NCBI GenBank assembly: GCA_019056435.1
Contig: CP077641.1
Coordinates: 62,001 to 126,000, forward strand
From: Stutzerimonas stutzeri
GTDB lineage: Bacteria > Pseudomonadota > Gammaproteobacteria > Pseudomonadales > Pseudomonadaceae
Length of the DNA: 64,000 nucleotides
Direction of reading: 5' to 3'
Shown: piece by piece, positions 47,513 through 58,408 of the stretch
How positions within the stretch are numbered: position 1 is the first letter of the stretch
How the letters are laid out: each line of letters starts with the position of its first letter
Notes under the pieces: generated by a model
What the model was told of the DNA's origin: nothing
What the model saw: the letters and a program-made list of their open reading frames with translations, nothing else
Database searches by the model: none
Translations under genes and position numbers: made by a program

Positions 47513-47513
47513 A

Positions 47514-49313
47514 TCAGCTATCTACCTTAAGCACCGCGAGGAAGGCTTCTTGCGGAATCTCGACGTTGCCGACCTGCTTCATCCGCTTCTTACCGGCCTT
47601 CTGCTTTTCAAGCAGCTTGCGCTTGCGGCTCACGTCGCCGCCGTAGCACTTGGCCAGAACGTTCTTTCGCAATGCCTTGACCGTGCTTCGCGCGATGATC
47701 TGGCCACCCAGCGCCGCCTGGATCGCGACATCGAACATCTGACGAGGGATCAGCTCCTTCATCTTTTCGACCAGGATCCGCCCTTTGTACTGGGCATTGT
47801 CGCGATGCACGATCAGGGCCAATGCATCGACCTTGTCGCCGTTGATCATGATGTCCAGCCGCGTCAGGTTGGCCGACCGGAAGCACTCGAAGCTGTAATC
47901 CAGCGACGCATAACCGCGACTGACAGACTTCAAGCGGTCGAAGAAGTCCAGCACCACTTCGCTCATCGGCAGGTCGTAGCGCACCTGCACCTGAGATCCC
48001 AGGAACTGTAGGTCGATCTGAATGCCGCGTTTTTCGACGCAAAGGGTTATCACACTGCCCAGATGCTCCTGCGGCACGAGGATGTTGGCGCGCACGATAG
48101 GCTCGCGCATGTCCTCGATGGCAGACAGATCGGGGAGCTTGGATGGGCTGTCGACGTAGATCACGTCGCCGTTTTTCAAGGCCAACTCGTAGACCACCGT
48201 AGGCGCGGTGGTGATGAGATCGAGGTCGTACTCGCGCTCGAGCCGTTCCTGGATGATCTCCATGTGCAGCATGCCGAGGAAGCCGATGCGGAAACCGAAG
48301 CCCAGCGCGTCGGAGCTCTCGGGTTCGTACTGCAGCGCGGCGTCGTTGAGGGTCAGCTTCTGCAACGCCTCACGAAAATCCTCGAAATCATCCGAACTGA
48401 CCGGAAACAGGCCAGCGTACACCTGCGGCTTGACCCGCTTGAAGCCGGGCAGCATTTCGACGTCGGGCGTATTGGCCAGGGTCAGGGTATCGCCAACCGG
48501 AGCGCCGAGGATGTCCTTGATTCCGGCGATGATGAAGCCGACTTCGCCCGCCTTGAGGTCGGTGGTGGTGGTGTGCTTGGGATTGAACACACCGACGCTG
48601 TCGACCTGATGGATCTTGCCGGTCGACTTCACCAGGACCTTGTCGCCCTTCTTGATTCGCCCATGACGAACCCGAACCAGGGAAACCACACCCAGGTAGT
48701 TGTCGAACCAGGAGTCAATGATGAGCGCCTGCAACGGTGCGTCGATTTCGCCGACAGGCGGAGGAATCACCTCGACGAGGCGCTCCAGAACATCCTCTAC
48801 GCCCATACCGCTCTTTGCACTACAAGGTACCGCGTCGGTCGCGTCGATACCGATGATATGCTCGATCTCGCCTTTGACCTTCTCGGGATCGGCCTGCGGC
48901 AGGTCCATCTTGTTCAGAACCGGCATGACCTCGAGTCCCTGCTCGATCGCCGTATAGCAGTTGGCGACCGACTGAGCCTCCACGCCCTGCCCCGCATCCA
49001 CCACCAGGAGCGCGCCTTCACAGGCAGCCAAAGACCGGCTGACTTCATAGGTAAAGTCCACGTGACCTGGCGTGTCGATGAAATTCAGCTGGTAGGTCTT
49101 ACCGTCTCTAGCCGTGTAATACAGCGTGACGCTGTGCGCCTTGATGGTAATGCCGCGCTCGCGCTCCAGATCCATGGAATCGAGGACCTGAGCGTTCATC
49201 TCACGTTCGGTCAAGCCGCCACACATCTGGATGAAGCGGTCAGCCAGGGTCGACTTACCATGATCGATATGCGCGATGATGGAAAAATTGCGGATATGAC
49301 TCAGGTCACTCAC
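47514..49313 (-). CDS. lepA: Elongation factor 4 (LepA)
   Basis: The 599-aa translational GTPase back-translocates stalled ribosomes. G1 [14 protein letters not shown]3 [12 protein letters not shown] and G4 NKMDLPQAD are present, with the LepA-specific C-terminal domain ([32 protein letters not shown]-type basic end). First gene of the lepA-lepB block; mucD lies upstream on the same strand. Confidence 0.97.
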   Translation of the reverse strand: MSDLSHIRNFSIIAHIDHGKSTLADRFIQMCGGLTEREMNAQVLDSMDLERERGITIKAHSVTLYYTARDGKTYQLNFIDTPGHVDFTYEVSRSLAACEGALLVVDAGQGVEAQSVANCYTAIEQGLEVMPVLNKMDLPQADPEKVKGEIEHIIGIDATDAVPCSAKSGMGVEDVLERLVEVIPPPVGEIDAPLQALIIDSWFDNYLGVVSLVRVRHGRIKKGDKVLVKSTGKIHQVDSVGVFNPKHTTTTDLKAGEVGFIIAGIKDILGAPVGDTLTLANTPDVEMLPGFKRVKPQVYAGLFPVSSDDFEDFREALQKLTLNDAALQYEPESSDALGFGFRIGFLGMLHMEIIQERLEREYDLDLITTAPTVVYELALKNGDVIYVDSPSKLPDLSAIEDMREPIVRANILVPQEHLGSVITLCVEKRGIQIDLQFLGSQVQVRYDLPMSEVVLDFFDRLKSVSRGYASLDYSFECFRSANLTRLDIMINGDKVDALALIVHRDNAQYKGRILVEKMKELIPRQMFDVAIQAALGGQIIARSTVKALRKNVLAKCYGGDVSRKRKLLEKQKAGKKRMKQVGNVEIPQEAFLAVLKVDS

Positions 49314-49548
49314 AGCTCAACACTCGAATACATCGCAGGCACGTTGCCCGCCGAAAATAGCCGCCAAGTCTACCCGATAGGTCTATTCGGCGTCACGCCG
49401 TGCAATGGCAATGTTTCCAACCCGGCTGAACGGCGTAACACCTGCCGGGAAGACGAAGGCCTGAACAGAGCAACGCAGCAGCGTGGGCGAGCCGAAGGCA
49501 GGCTGGAACGACTTTGAACGCGGGCAAATCGCAGCCGCCCTCTATAAA

Positions 49549-49604
49549 AGCCGCTCGACCGCGCTACACCCGAACAGATCGCGCGGTCCCGGTCCCTCGC
49601 GGCT
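49549..49604 (-). terminator. Hairpin after mucD, possible terminator
   Basis: Outer arms AGCCGC (49549-49554) and GCGGCT (49599-49604) enclose an inner 7-bp stem (ACCGCGC / GCGCGGT). On the minus strand it starts at the mucD stop and ends in CTTTTAT. A plausible terminator between mucD and lepA. Confidence 0.4.
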
Positions 49605-51029
49605 CTACTCAGCCAGCTTGAACGTGATGAAACTCGCCCGCCCCTGGCGTAGCACACGCATCGATACCGAGCGGTTCTTGGGCAGCCCTTCGGCAACGCG
49701 GCCGAACGTCGATGCGGAATCAATCGCCTGGTTGTTCAGATGAGTGATGACGTCACCTGCACGCAAACCGATCATGGCTGCCGGCCCGCTCTGCACCTCA
49801 GTGATCACCACGCCGCCGGGGGAGGTCTAGACTGCGCTTCTGCTCGGCGGTCAGCTCCGACACCTTCACCCCCAGCCGGTTGCTGCTTTTCTCCGCGCGA
49901 TCCACTCCAGCGACCACCTCTTCGCCTTCCTCAGGCAGCGTGCCGACCGCAATATCAAGCGTCTCGCGGTCTCCATCGCGAACGATACCGAGCCGAACCT
50001 TGCTGCCCGGCTTGATCGAGCCGATGAGATGAGGCAGATCAGCAGACATGTTGATGGATTCGCCGTTGACACTGAGGATGACGTCGCCGACACGCAGCCC
50101 ACCCTTGGCCGCAGGCCCACCATCAAGGACCTGCGCAACCAGCGCACCGGCAGGACGATCCAGCCCGAACGACTCGGCCAGGTCGCGATTGACTTCCTGG
50201 ATAACGACCCCAGCCAACCCCGACTGACCCGGCCTTCGGTACGCAACTGGTCGGACACGTCCATCGCCACGTCGATCGGAATTGCGAACGACAAGCCCAT
50301 GAAGCCACCCGAGCGGGTGAATATCTGCGAGTTGATGCCGATCACTTCGCCCCGCAGATTGAACAACGGACCGCCCGAATTGCCCGGATTGATCGCGACG
50401 TCCGTCTGGATGAACGGCACGTAGCTTTCACTTGGCAGGTTGCGCCCGGTGGCGCTGACGATACCGGCCGTCACCGTATGGTCGAAGCCAAACGGAGAGC
50501 CGATGGCGAGCACCCATTCACCCACTTTCAATGCGCTCGAATCGCCCAGCTTGACGGTCGGCAACCCTTCGCCCTTTACCTTGATCAAAGCAACGTCCGT
50601 CCGAGGGTCCGCGCCTACCAGCTCGGCCTCCAGCTCACTACGGTCAGGTAGCCTGACAATGATCTCATCGGCGTCGGCCACGACATGGTTGTTGGTCAGT
50701 ACATAGCCGTCGGGCGAGATGATGAACCCGGAGCCCAGCGACTGGGCCTCGCGCTGCTGGCCCGGCGCCCCCTGCCCCGGCACGCCAGGAATACCGTGCT
50801 CGAAGAATTCGCGAAAGATTGGCGGCAGTCCTTCGAGCTCCGGTATTTGCGCCGCGGCGCCGCGAGCTGGTGCGTTCTGCTTGGTGCTGATGTTTACGAC
50901 CGCAGGTGAGGCGCTCTCTACCAGCCCAGTAAAATCGGGCAACTGCGCTTGTGCAACCGCAGCCGTACCCAACAGCAACAGCGCGGCCAGAATCGCGACA
51001 CCCCTATGGCTTCGAGCCTTCAAGATCAC
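49605..51029 (-). CDS. mucD: Periplasmic serine protease MucD (two frame breaks)
   Basis: MucD is a DegP/HtrA-type periplasmic protease and chaperone that restrains AlgU activity. Catalytic residues are visible: His in LTNNHVVADA, Asp in DPRTDVALIKV, Ser in NPGNSGGPLF; two PDZ domains follow. Read straight, the frame breaks twice: one G (minus strand) is missing in the run at 50208-50211 (GWLGVVIQEV), and one base is extra in the run at 49818-49822 (SLDLPGGVVITEV). Repaired from GTG 51029 the protein is 474 aa, the expected MucD length. The signal peptide (VAILAALLLLGTAAVAQAQ) is intact. The start overlaps mucC by 26 nt. Confidence 0.93.
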
Positions 51030-51492
51030 TCCCCCTTGGAAACAGTCCAACCCCGTCCGCGAGCATCATTCGTAGCACGACCGGTTGCAACTGTGGATCG
51101 GCAACGCGCCGCCGAGCATGCGCGCGCACAGCGAACCAAGCCAGCAAGAAGCCGATCAGGCCCGCAGCGATTACGTATGGTTCACCGAGCGCCATCCAGG
51201 ACGCCACGAACGAGGCCGCCAGCAATGCAAGCAGGGGTAGGAGATAAACGAAAACAGCCCAACGCACCAGCGTATCTTCGCGAACACCGACGACGACGGA
51301 ATCCCCAACGTCAAGGTTGAGAGCCGAACTGGCGCGAAGCATTTTTCGCTGCTGACCAATTCCGATGCTGTCCATCAAGCCTTGGCCACAGCCATTGCGT
51401 GCCGAGCATGCCGAACAGGTACTGCTGCGATGCGTTTCAACCCATACGGCGCCGGTTTCCAGCGCCACGACCCGGCCCTGCTGTTCGATCAT
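51004..51492 (-). CDS. mucC: RseC/MucC family inner-membrane protein
   Basis: The 162-aa protein has an N-terminal Cys cluster (STCSACSARNGCGQG) and two membrane segments in the middle (WAVFVYLLPLLALLAASF; VIAAGLIGFLLAWFAV). It matches RseC/MucC, a modulator of the AlgU sigma-factor system and of SoxR reduction in other bacteria. Overlaps mucB by 4 nt and mucD by 26 nt, so the muc genes form one coupled operon. Confidence 0.92.
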   Translation of the reverse strand: MIEQQGRVVALETGAVWVETHRSSTCSACSARNGCGQGLMDSIGIGQQRKMLRASSALNLDVGDSVVVGVREDTLVRWAVFVYLLPLLALLAASFVASWMALGEPYVIAAGLIGFLLAWFAVRAHARRRVADPQLQPVVLRMMLADGVGLFPRGSDLEGSKP

Positions 51493-52445
51493 TGCGACGC
51501 CTGATCGGAGCCCGCGCGCATGGACAGGGCGACTCGCTCAGCCGTTCCGAGCGGAATCTCACCGACCACGGTCACCATGACGTCACCGTCGGACGTCGTG
51601 ATTCGTTTGGAAACCGCTACCGTGGGACCCATCTGGCTACGGGCGTCCTCCACCACTGCTCCCCGAAGCGGCTCGAGAAAGACTGAAAAACGGGCCAACC
51701 CGTCACCGTACGAGAGCCAGGCAACAGGCTCGCTCGAAGCTGGACTGGGTCGAACATTCGAATCGAGCAAGCGAAAACCGGCGGGCAGCCATTCGGAGCG
51801 CCACTTCGGCGCCTCGGATTTCGCCTCGGACGATGAGGATATCGCCACCGGCTCGCAGTCCTGCCCGGCCTCGATATCGGACGGCTGGACGGGCCCGGAG
51901 GAGAACTGAGTGAACTGGAAGCGCTCGAGCAGTTGGCCACTTTCGCTCAGCATCAGCGATTTGAGCGGGAGGGAGGTTTCCTTGTCGAGGTGCAGCTCGA
52001 AGCCGTAGCGATGCTGATCTTTCGGGCTCACCACGATCGCGACCGTCGGGCGACCGGCTACGCGGGACTCGCCAATCATGTGCAAGTCATAGGATTCCGA
52101 TAACTGCGCGGGGTCGAGCTGTTGCCGGCGCCACGGCTGAGCATCGCTGACTTGGGATGCGAGCTCTTCGGTTGCGCAAGCGACTTGACCGCCCTTCAGT
52201 ACGACTTCGGCCGCTGGACCGTCAAGCTGAAGCAACCGCTCTCGAACGGCCCCGTCTTGCACCAATTGCCAGACGGAATGGCTTGAAAAGCTTCCGTTGC
52301 GTTCGTAAACGAAGGTGCCGAAATAGCTTTGCTGCTCCTCGGCCTTGACCAGACGCTGGAGCCAGGAATCGGCGCCAGCATCAGCAGCGAAGGCCGGCAT
52401 TGATAGCCAGCCTCCGAGCACCACACACAGCGGTATTACACGCAT
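51489..52445 (-). CDS. mucB: Periplasmic anti-sigma accessory protein MucB (RseB)
   Basis: The 318-aa protein has a signal peptide (MRVIPLCVVLGGWLSMPAFAADA) and the RseB fold: WLQRLVKAEEQQSYFGTFVYERNG, then LHLDKETSLPLKSLM. MucB binds the periplasmic tail of MucA and protects it from proteolysis, keeping AlgU sequestered. Follows mucA by 8 nt. Intact. Confidence 0.94.
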   Translation of the reverse strand: MRVIPLCVVLGGWLSMPAFAADAGADSWLQRLVKAEEQQSYFGTFVYERNGSFSSHSVWQLVQDGAVRERLLQLDGPAAEVVLKGGQVACATEELASQVSDAQPWRRQQLDPAQLSESYDLHMIGESRVAGRPTVAIVVSPKDQHRYGFELHLDKETSLPLKSLMLSESGQLLERFQFTQFSSGPVQPSDIEAGQDCEPVAISSSSEAKSEAPKWRSEWLPAGFRLLDSNVRPSPASSEPVAWLSYGDGLARFSVFLEPLRGAVVEDARSQMGPTVAVSKRITTSDGDVMVTVVGEIPLGTAERVALSMRAGSDQASQ

Positions 52446-52453
52446 GTTCTTCC

Positions 52454-53050
52454 TTAACGATCTTCCATACTGGCAGCACGTGCGTACGGCAGAGCGCTTT
52501 CTGACCCGCTACCGAATGCTGCCTGCTGCGCATGCTGGCGAACATACGCCGGCAGGCGCTGATCATGCCAGCCTTCGGCAGGTGCCTGTGCCGCCTCAGC
52601 CTCGGGTGCAGAGGCGCCTTCACTGTAACCGGCCAGTACCGCCGGCCCCTGGTTAGCAGCTTGAGGCACAGCAATCGAGGGCTGCGGCGCCTGCTGGGCC
52701 ACCTGAGGACCGGCAACCTCGTTCTGGTTGTAAAGGCGCACACCCGCAAGCACGGCAACTGTCACCGAAGCGGCAACAGCGATGCGTCCCAGGTTACGCC
52801 AGGCAAAACGTTGCTGCTTGGCAGGCATCAGCGCAGGCTCGTCGGCCAGCGCAGCGGATACGGCCGAAGCAATATCCAACCGCGGCTCGGTCAGTTCCTT
52901 GTGCATCGCGGCACGAGCAATGTGGTAGCGCGACCAGGTTGATCGCATATCCGAGTCGCCATGCGCGGCGAGAACTCGACGTAATTCCAACTCGTCCGCT
53001 TCGTTATCCATCACCGCGGACAGCGATTCATGCAGGGCTTCACGACTCAT
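52454..53050 (-). CDS. mucA: Anti-sigma factor MucA
   Basis: The 198-aa protein has a cytoplasmic AlgU-binding domain (MSREALHESLSAVMDNEADELELRRVLA), one membrane segment (IAVAASVTVAVLAGVRLY, about residues 85-105) and a periplasmic MucB-binding region ending LPYARAASMEDR. Intact full length indicates no mucoid-type truncation. The start at 53050 is the family start. Sits 31 nt after algU. Confidence 0.95.
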   Translation of the reverse strand: MSREALHESLSAVMDNEADELELRRVLAAHGDSDMRSTWSRYHIARAAMHKELTEPRLDIASAVSAALADEPALMPAKQQRFAWRNLGRIAVAASVTVAVLAGVRLYNQNEVAGPQVAQQAPQPSIAVPQAANQGPAVLAGYSEGASAPEAEAAQAPAEGWHDQRLPAYVRQHAQQAAFGSGSESALPYARAASMEDR

Positions 53051-53081
53051 GGCGGTTCCTCTCTTGGCTATCGCCGCTGTC

Positions 53082-53663
53082 TCAGGATTCATGCAACAAG
53101 GGTTGCAATGCTTTATCGATGGCCTCCCGCGCTCGGAAAATCCGGGAGCGGACTGTACCAACTGGACACTGCATCACATTTGCAATGTCTTCATAACTAA
53201 GACCATCAAATTCACGCAGTGTTAGAGCCGTACGCAAATCTTCTGGAAGTTGTTGAATGGTTCTGTGAACCGTGTCCTCAATCTCGTCCCTGAGTAGCGA
53301 GCGCTCTGGCGATTCGATGTCCTTGAGCGCGTGGTCGCCCTCATAGAACTCGGCATCTTCTGAACTGACATCGCTATCGGGCGGCCGCCTTCCACGTGCC
53401 ACCAAATGATTCTTCGCCGTATTGATGGCGATGCGGTACAGCCAGGTATAAAAGGCACTGTCACCGCGAAAGTTGGCTAGCGCTCTATACGCTTTGATAA
53501 AGGCTTCTTGCGCCACATCCTGCGCTTCATGAGAATCATGAACAAAGCGCACGATCAACCCAAGAATCTTGTGTTGGTACTTGAGCACCAACAAATCAAA
53601 AGCCCGCTTATCGCCCCGCTGTACTCGTTCGACCAGTTGCTGGTCCTGCTCCTGGGTTAGCAT
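53082..53663 (-). CDS. algU: ECF sigma factor AlgU (sigma-22/RpoE)
   Basis: The 193-aa ECF sigma factor controls envelope stress and alginate genes. Region 2 (FDLLVLKYQHKILGLIVRFV... AFIKAYRALANFRGDSAFYTWLY) and region 4 (LPEDLRTALTLREFDGLSYEDIANVMQCPVGTVRSRIFRARE) are almost the P. aeruginosa sequence. The ATG at 53663 has GGAGG upstream. A matching self-type promoter lies at 53723-53749. First gene of the algU-mucABCD operon. Confidence 0.97.
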   Translation of the reverse strand: MLTQEQDQQLVERVQRGDKRAFDLLVLKYQHKILGLIVRFVHDSHEAQDVAQEAFIKAYRALANFRGDSAFYTWLYRIAINTAKNHLVARGRRPPDSDVSSEDAEFYEGDHALKDIESPERSLLRDEIEDTVHRTIQQLPEDLRTALTLREFDGLSYEDIANVMQCPVGTVRSRIFRAREAIDKALQPLLHES

Positions 53664-54014
53664 GAGCACTCCTCCTTGACCTGGAAGGGGTGCCGCTGTC
53701 GCCTGCGAGCTGACCTGCCAGAATAGACCCGGGCTTTACACAAAAGTTCTCCCCCTCCTAGCAAGCTTTCCTGCAACACATCTGATGACATGACGAGCAA
53801 CGCCGCGAGACAGGTGTCGGTAAGGATCCTTCGAAAATCCACACCTTACCCGCGCCGCCCACCGCATGGTGACCAGCCGGCTTGCATCCACAACTGTCTA
53901 TAGAGACGAGCCTGCAAAAAAAGTTCCAGTCCTCAAAGACATAAAGCAACAGCCCGCTATTTTGCAGGCATTGGTGCCCGATATACTACCTCGGCCTTCC
54001 TTGCGAGTCCGAAC
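53664..54014. other. Divergent algU / nadB intergenic region
   Basis: These 351 bases separate the divergent algU and nadB genes. The algU promoter is recognisable at 53723-53749. I could not assign a clear nadB promoter, and see no other gene or RNA. Confidence 0.5.
53723..53749 (-). promoter_or_regulatory. AlgU-dependent promoter of the algU operon
   Basis: On the minus strand GAACTT (53749-53744) and TCTAT (53727-53723) are separated by 16 nt. This matches the sigma-22/RpoE-type consensus and, from memory, the autoregulated P1 promoter of P. aeruginosa algU. It lies about 60 nt upstream of the algU start, indicating positive autoregulation. Confidence 0.85.
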
Positions 54015-55640
54015 ATGAGTCGACACCATCAATACGACGTCCTGGTCATCGGCAGCGGCGCAGCCGGTTTGACACTGGCGCTGAACCTGCCGACCGACCT
54101 GAGCATTGCCGTGCTGAGCAAGGGCGATCTATCTAACGGATCGACCTACTGGGCGCAAGGGGGCGTCGCAGCCGTGCTGGATACGGCAGACACTGTCGAG
54201 TCGCACGTTGCCGACACGCTGGTCGCCGGCGGAGGGCTGTGCCACGAGCAGGCCGTGCGCTTTACGGTGGAACACAGCCGCGAAGCCATCGAATGGCTGA
54301 TCGACCAAGGCGTGCCCTTCACGCGAGATGAAGCCGACCGAGAAGATGGCGCATTTGAGTACCACCTGACGCGCGAGGGTGGCCACAGCCACCGACGCAT
54401 CATCCATGCGGCCGACGCAACCGGTGCCGCCATCTTCAACACCCTGCTTTCCCGGGCTCGCGAGCGGCACAACGTCGAGCTGCTGCAGCAACATGTCGCC
54501 GTCGATCTGATCACCGAACACAAGCTCGGGCTAGAGGGCAGACGCTGCCTTGGCGCCTACGTACTGGACCGCTCGACCGGGGAGGTCGACACCTTCCATG
54601 CACGGTTCGTCGTGCTGGCGACCGGCGGCGCTGCCAAGGTTTACCTTTATACCAGCAACCCGGACGGCGCCTGCGGCGATGGCATCGCTATCGCCTGGCG
54701 TGCCGGCTGCCGGGTGGGCAATCTGGAATTCAACCAGTTCCACCCGACCTGTCTGTACCATCCTAAGGCCAAGAGCTTCCTGATAACCGAAGCGCTACGC
54801 GGCGAAGGCGCGCTGCTCAAACTGCCGAACGGCGAGCGCTTCATGCCACGTTTCGATGAGCGTGCGGAGCTGGCCCCGCGAGACATCGTCGCCCGCGCCA
54901 TCGATCATGAAATGAAGCGCCTGGGAATCGATTGCGTGTATCTCGACATCAGTCATAAGCCGGCCTCCTTCATCCAATCGCATTTCCCTACCGTCTACGA
55001 ACGCTGCCTCGAATTCGGCATCGACATCACTCGCGAACCGATTCCCGTGGTTCCCGCCGCTCACTATACGTGCGGCGGCATCGTGGTGGACCAGGCCGGG
55101 CGAACCGATATTCCCGGCCTGTATGCGATAGGCGAAACCAGCTTTACCGGTCTGCACGGTGCCAACCGCATGGCAAGCAACTCCCTGCTGGAGTGCTTCG
55201 TCTATGCGCAGGCTGCAGCCAAGGACATTCAGCAAAAGCTCGACCGCAGCGTTATGCCCGACAACCTGCCGACCTGGGACGCCAGCCTCGTCACCGACTC
55301 GGATGAAGATGTGATCATTGCGCACAACTGGGACGAGCTGCGGCGATTCATGTGGGATTACGTCGGTATCGTGCGCACCACCAAACGCTTGATGCGGGCA
55401 CAGCACAGGGTTCGCCTGCTGCTGGCCGAGATCGATGAGTTCTACAGCAATTACAAGGTCTCACGGGACCTCATCGAGCTGCGCAACCTGGCACTGGTCG
55501 CCGAACTGATGATCCGCTCGGCCATGCAGCGTCGAGAAAGCCGCGGCCTGCATTACACGCTCGATTACCCGACACAGCTCCCCGAGGCGATGGACACTAT
55601 TCTGGTGCCGCCCACCTTCGCCGACTGTACTTCAACCTGA
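54015..55640 (+). CDS. nadB: L-aspartate oxidase NadB
   Basis: The 541-aa flavoenzyme oxidises aspartate to iminoaspartate, the first step of NAD synthesis. FAD site [24 protein letters not shown], active-site stretch [17 protein letters not shown], and the late [12 protein letters not shown] and [13 protein letters not shown] are conserved. It is divergent from algU, the usual Pseudomonas order. Its 3' end overlaps the convergent ygfX-type gene by 44 nt. Confidence 0.96.
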   Translation: MSRHHQYDVLVIGSGAAGLTLALNLPTDLSIAVLSKGDLSNGSTYWAQGGVAAVLDTADTVESHVADTLVAGGGLCHEQAVRFTVEHSREAIEWLIDQGVPFTRDEADREDGAFEYHLTREGGHSHRRIIHAADATGAAIFNTLLSRARERHNVELLQQHVAVDLITEHKLGLEGRRCLGAYVLDRSTGEVDTFHARFVVLATGGAAKVYLYTSNPDGACGDGIAIAWRAGCRVGNLEFNQFHPTCLYHPKAKSFLITEALRGEGALLKLPNGERFMPRFDERAELAPRDIVARAIDHEMKRLGIDCVYLDISHKPASFIQSHFPTVYERCLEFGIDITREPIPVVPAAHYTCGGIVVDQAGRTDIPGLYAIGETSFTGLHGANRMASNSLLECFVYAQAAAKDIQQKLDRSVMPDNLPTWDASLVTDSDEDVIIAHNWDELRRFMWDYVGIVRTTKRLMRAQHRVRLLLAEIDEFYSNYKVSRDLIELRNLALVAELMIRSAMQRRESRGLHYTLDYPTQLPEAMDTILVPPTFADCTST

Positions 55641-56052
55641 CTCGCAGGCGCCGATGCTGGTCCGATGCAAGCGCTCCCTTGGGAATGCAACATCCTCGGG
55701 CAAACCGCTCACCGGGCAGCCTGTAGCTCAGAATGACCGTCAATGGCAGTGCAAGACTGTCGGGGCGCAACTGAATGGGCTGCCAGCCGGTCCGCTGGCT
55801 CCACAACGCCCAGCCGGACTGATCATGGCGCAAGCCGACCCAAGCTGTGTCGTGCGTCAGCAGGATATGTCGGGGCAGCGACCAGCAGGCGTGACCGAAA
55901 CAGAGCGCGAGACCAAAGGCGGCGAGCCAGAGCGGGACCGGCAAACCGAGCAGGCAGCCAATGGCCAGCCCCTGCACGACCAGATACCCGGCCAGCAACG
56001 ACCGGGAAGCGCGCCAGCGGCATTCGAACGTGGAATCAGTGTGGCTGGACAC
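55597..56052 (-). CDS. YgfX-like membrane protein
   Basis: The 151-aa protein has two membrane segments close to the N-terminus ([22 protein letters not shown] and [17 protein letters not shown]) followed by a cytoplasmic domain ([15 protein letters not shown]). It is the partner position of sdhE (ygfY), which it overlaps by 17 nt. YgfX of E. coli is linked to cell division inhibition. The 3' end overlaps nadB. Confidence 0.78.
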   Translation of the reverse strand: MSSHTDSTFECRWRASRSLLAGYLVVQGLAIGCLLGLPVPLWLAAFGLALCFGHACWSLPRHILLTHDTAWVGLRHDQSGWALWSQRTGWQPIQLRPDSLALPLTVILSYRLPGERFARGCCIPKGALASDQHRRLRVRLKYSRRRWAAPE

Positions 56053-56290
56053 GATCCAGAATCATGCGAACGATGCGGCGCAGATCTTCATCTTCCGGTT
56101 CGGAACGTTCCATGAACCAACCAAACATGTCTTGGTCTTCGCAGCTCAGCAATTTCCGATAGCGGGCCCGGTCCTCGTCATCCAACTGTGCGTAAACCTC
56201 CTGCACGAAGGGGACCAGCAACACATCGAGTTCGAGCATGCCACGGCGGCTGTGCCAGAACAGGCGGTTGAGTTCGGATTGTTCGACCAT
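56036..56290 (-). CDS. sdhE: FAD assembly factor SdhE
   Basis: The 84-aa helical protein promotes covalent flavinylation of succinate dehydrogenase. The conserved [11 protein letters not shown] motif (with the RGxxE signature) and DMFGWFME are present. It is immediately followed by the overlapping ygfX gene and is divergent from ygfZ, the common sdhE-ygfX / ygfZ arrangement. Confidence 0.93.
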   Translation of the reverse strand: MVEQSELNRLFWHSRRGMLELDVLLVPFVQEVYAQLDDEDRARYRKLLSCEDQDMFGWFMERSEPEDEDLRRIVRMILDRVQPH

Positions 56291-56429
56291 GACAGGCTCC
56301 TGAGTTGAGGCGCCGCATTATAGCGGCTGACGGCAGCGGAAGAACGATGCGATCTGTCATCTGGCGCACGCTGTGTTCCGGCGTCGGCCTGCTATGATGC
56401 CCGTCCGGATTTTCACGGCGTGACCAGTC

Positions 56430-57373
56430 ATGACCGACTCTGCTTTTTCTGTGTGTTGTCGCACGAAGGCGTCCTGGCCGTACGCGGTCCCGATGCCAAC
56501 AAGTTCCTGCAGGGCCAGCTGACCTGCAACCTCAACTACCTCGATCCCAACCAATCCAGCCTCGGCGCACGCTGTACGCCGAAGGGTCGCATGCAATCGA
56601 GCTTTCGCATCGTCCCCCAGCCTGACGGTTACCTGCTGGCAATGGACAAGGTGCTCGCGCAGCCGCAACTGGCAGACCTGTCTAGATTCGCCGTATTTTC
56701 CAAGTCCAAGTTGACGGACGAAAGCGAAGCCTGGGTCCGATTCGGGTTGGTCGAGGGTGATGGCGCGCTTGTCAGCCTTGGCCTGGAGCTGCCGCAGAGC
56801 GACGGCCAGGTTGTCAGTGGCCACGGCCTGATCGCGATTCGGCTGGGTGCGCTTCGCACGGAGCTTTGGGCACCGGCAGCCGAGGCCGACACCCTGCGCG
56901 CGAGACTGGCCTCGCAACTCGCCGAGGCGCCTCTTGAACGTTGGCTACTGGCGCAGATTCGCGCTGGGATCGGGCAAGTGGTCGCAGCGACTCGAGAGCT
57001 CTTCATTCCGCAAATGATCAACCTGCAGGCGGTTGGTGGCGTCAGCTTCAAGAAGGGGTGCTACACCGGCCAGGAAATCGTGGCGCGCATGCAATACCTC
57101 GGCAAGCTGAAGCGGCGCATGTATCGCTTGTGCGCAAATGCGAGCGAGGCGCCTACGGCCGGCACGGAACTGTACTCGCCGGTCCACGGCTCGAGCGTGG
57201 GTGAAGTGGTGCTTGCGGCCCAGGCCGACGACGATACCGTCGAGTTGCTCGCCGTGGTGCAACAGGACGCCGTCGAGGATGGCCGCCTCCACTTAGGTAC
57301 ACCCGATGGCGCCCTGCTCGAACTGCTCGAACTGCCCTATACACTGGACGCGGACAAAGAGATCCAGCGCTAG
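56430..57373 (+). CDS. ygfZ: Folate-dependent Fe-S maturation protein YgfZ (frame break near start)
   Basis: YgfZ is a glycine-cleavage T-protein-like, folate-binding factor for some Fe-S enzymes. The hallmark KGCYTGQE motif (Cys) is present, as is VRGPDANKFLQGQLT. Read straight, the ATG at 56430 runs out of frame after a few codons. One T added to the T-run at 56444-56448 gives MTDSAFFCVLSHEGVL and a 314-aa protein. The in-frame GTG at 56420 would otherwise give a leader unlike the family. Divergent from sdhE. Confidence 0.88.
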
Positions 57374-57413
57374 ATAACAACCTGCCAACACCGCACATCT
57401 TTAAAGGAACGAC

Positions 57414-58250
57414 ATGAGTACCCTCGCCGATAAAGTCCAGCAGGAGCTGATGCAAGCAATCGAAAACGACCAGCTTGTTCTGCCCACACTTCCGGAAGTT
57501 GCCCTGCGTGTACGCGAGGCTGCGGAAGACCCCGACGTGAGCATCCCGACGCTGGCCAAGGTGATTGGCAACGATACAGCGTTGACGGCCAGAATTATCA
57601 AGGTGGTCAATAGCCCCTTGCTGCGCACCAACCGCGAGATCAACGACCTGCAGATGGCGATCAGTCGCCTCGGCATCAACTACACCTCCAACCTGGCGAC
57701 CGGTCTCGCCATGGAGCAGATGTTCCAGGCCACTACGGACGTGGTTGATCGCAAGATGCGGGAGGTCTGGAACAAGAGCACCGAAATTGCCGCCATCAGT
57801 CATGTACTGTGCCGCAACTTCACGCGCCTACCCGCTGACCAGGCGACGCTGGCCGGCCTCGTCCACCAGATCGGCATCCTGCCGATCCTGACCTATGCCG
57901 AGGAGCACAGCGCGCTGCTCAGCGACTCGATCAGCCTCAACCACGTCATCGATCGCATCCACCCGATGCTGGGCGAGAAAATCCTGCGCACCTGGGAGTT
58001 CCCCGAGGCCATCGCCATCGTTCCCGGTCAGCACCTGAACTTCGCCCGCGTGTCGGACAAGGTCGACTACGTAGACATCGTTCAAGTTGCCACGCTGCAA
58101 AGCTACATCGGCAGCGCACATCCCTTCACTCAGCTCGACTGGAATGAGATTCCAGCATTCGACAAGCTGGGGCTGGACCCGAGCTCGTTGCTGCAAGAGG
58201 ACGAGGACTTGTCCGCTGCAATGGACGCCGCGATGAGCATGCTGCAGTAA
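57414..58250 (+). CDS. HDOD-domain protein
   Basis: The 278-aa protein consists mainly of an HDOD domain: LPTLPEVALRVREAAEDPDVSI, GNDTALTARIIKVVNSPLL, AISRLGINY. The canonical HD dyad is replaced (LVHQIGILPI), as usual for HDOD, so it is likely a non-enzymatic signalling or regulatory protein. It follows ygfZ by 40 nt and an AAAGGA site precedes its ATG. Partner unknown. Confidence 0.88.
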   Translation: MSTLADKVQQELMQAIENDQLVLPTLPEVALRVREAAEDPDVSIPTLAKVIGNDTALTARIIKVVNSPLLRTNREINDLQMAISRLGINYTSNLATGLAMEQMFQATTDVVDRKMREVWNKSTEIAAISHVLCRNFTRLPADQATLAGLVHQIGILPILTYAEEHSALLSDSISLNHVIDRIHPMLGEKILRTWEFPEAIAIVPGQHLNFARVSDKVDYVDIVQVATLQSYIGSAHPFTQLDWNEIPAFDKLGLDPSSLLQEDEDLSAAMDAAMSMLQ

Positions 58251-58408
58251 GACCGACTCGGTTTCTTCGTCTTTCCTTGACCACTCGCCGGAGCACTGGA
58301 ACCGCCACGACTCGGTCCCAGTCACAAAATAGACGGCGCTTTTGCCGCACCCGCTCGCGAAGCACATTGCACCCGCGAGCGAGGTCAGGTCTCTGAAGGA
58401 GAACGCAC

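Noticed and set aside
52454-53050. Mucoid-type mucA truncation
   Set aside because: The mucA frame is complete to the expected LPYARAASMEDR end.
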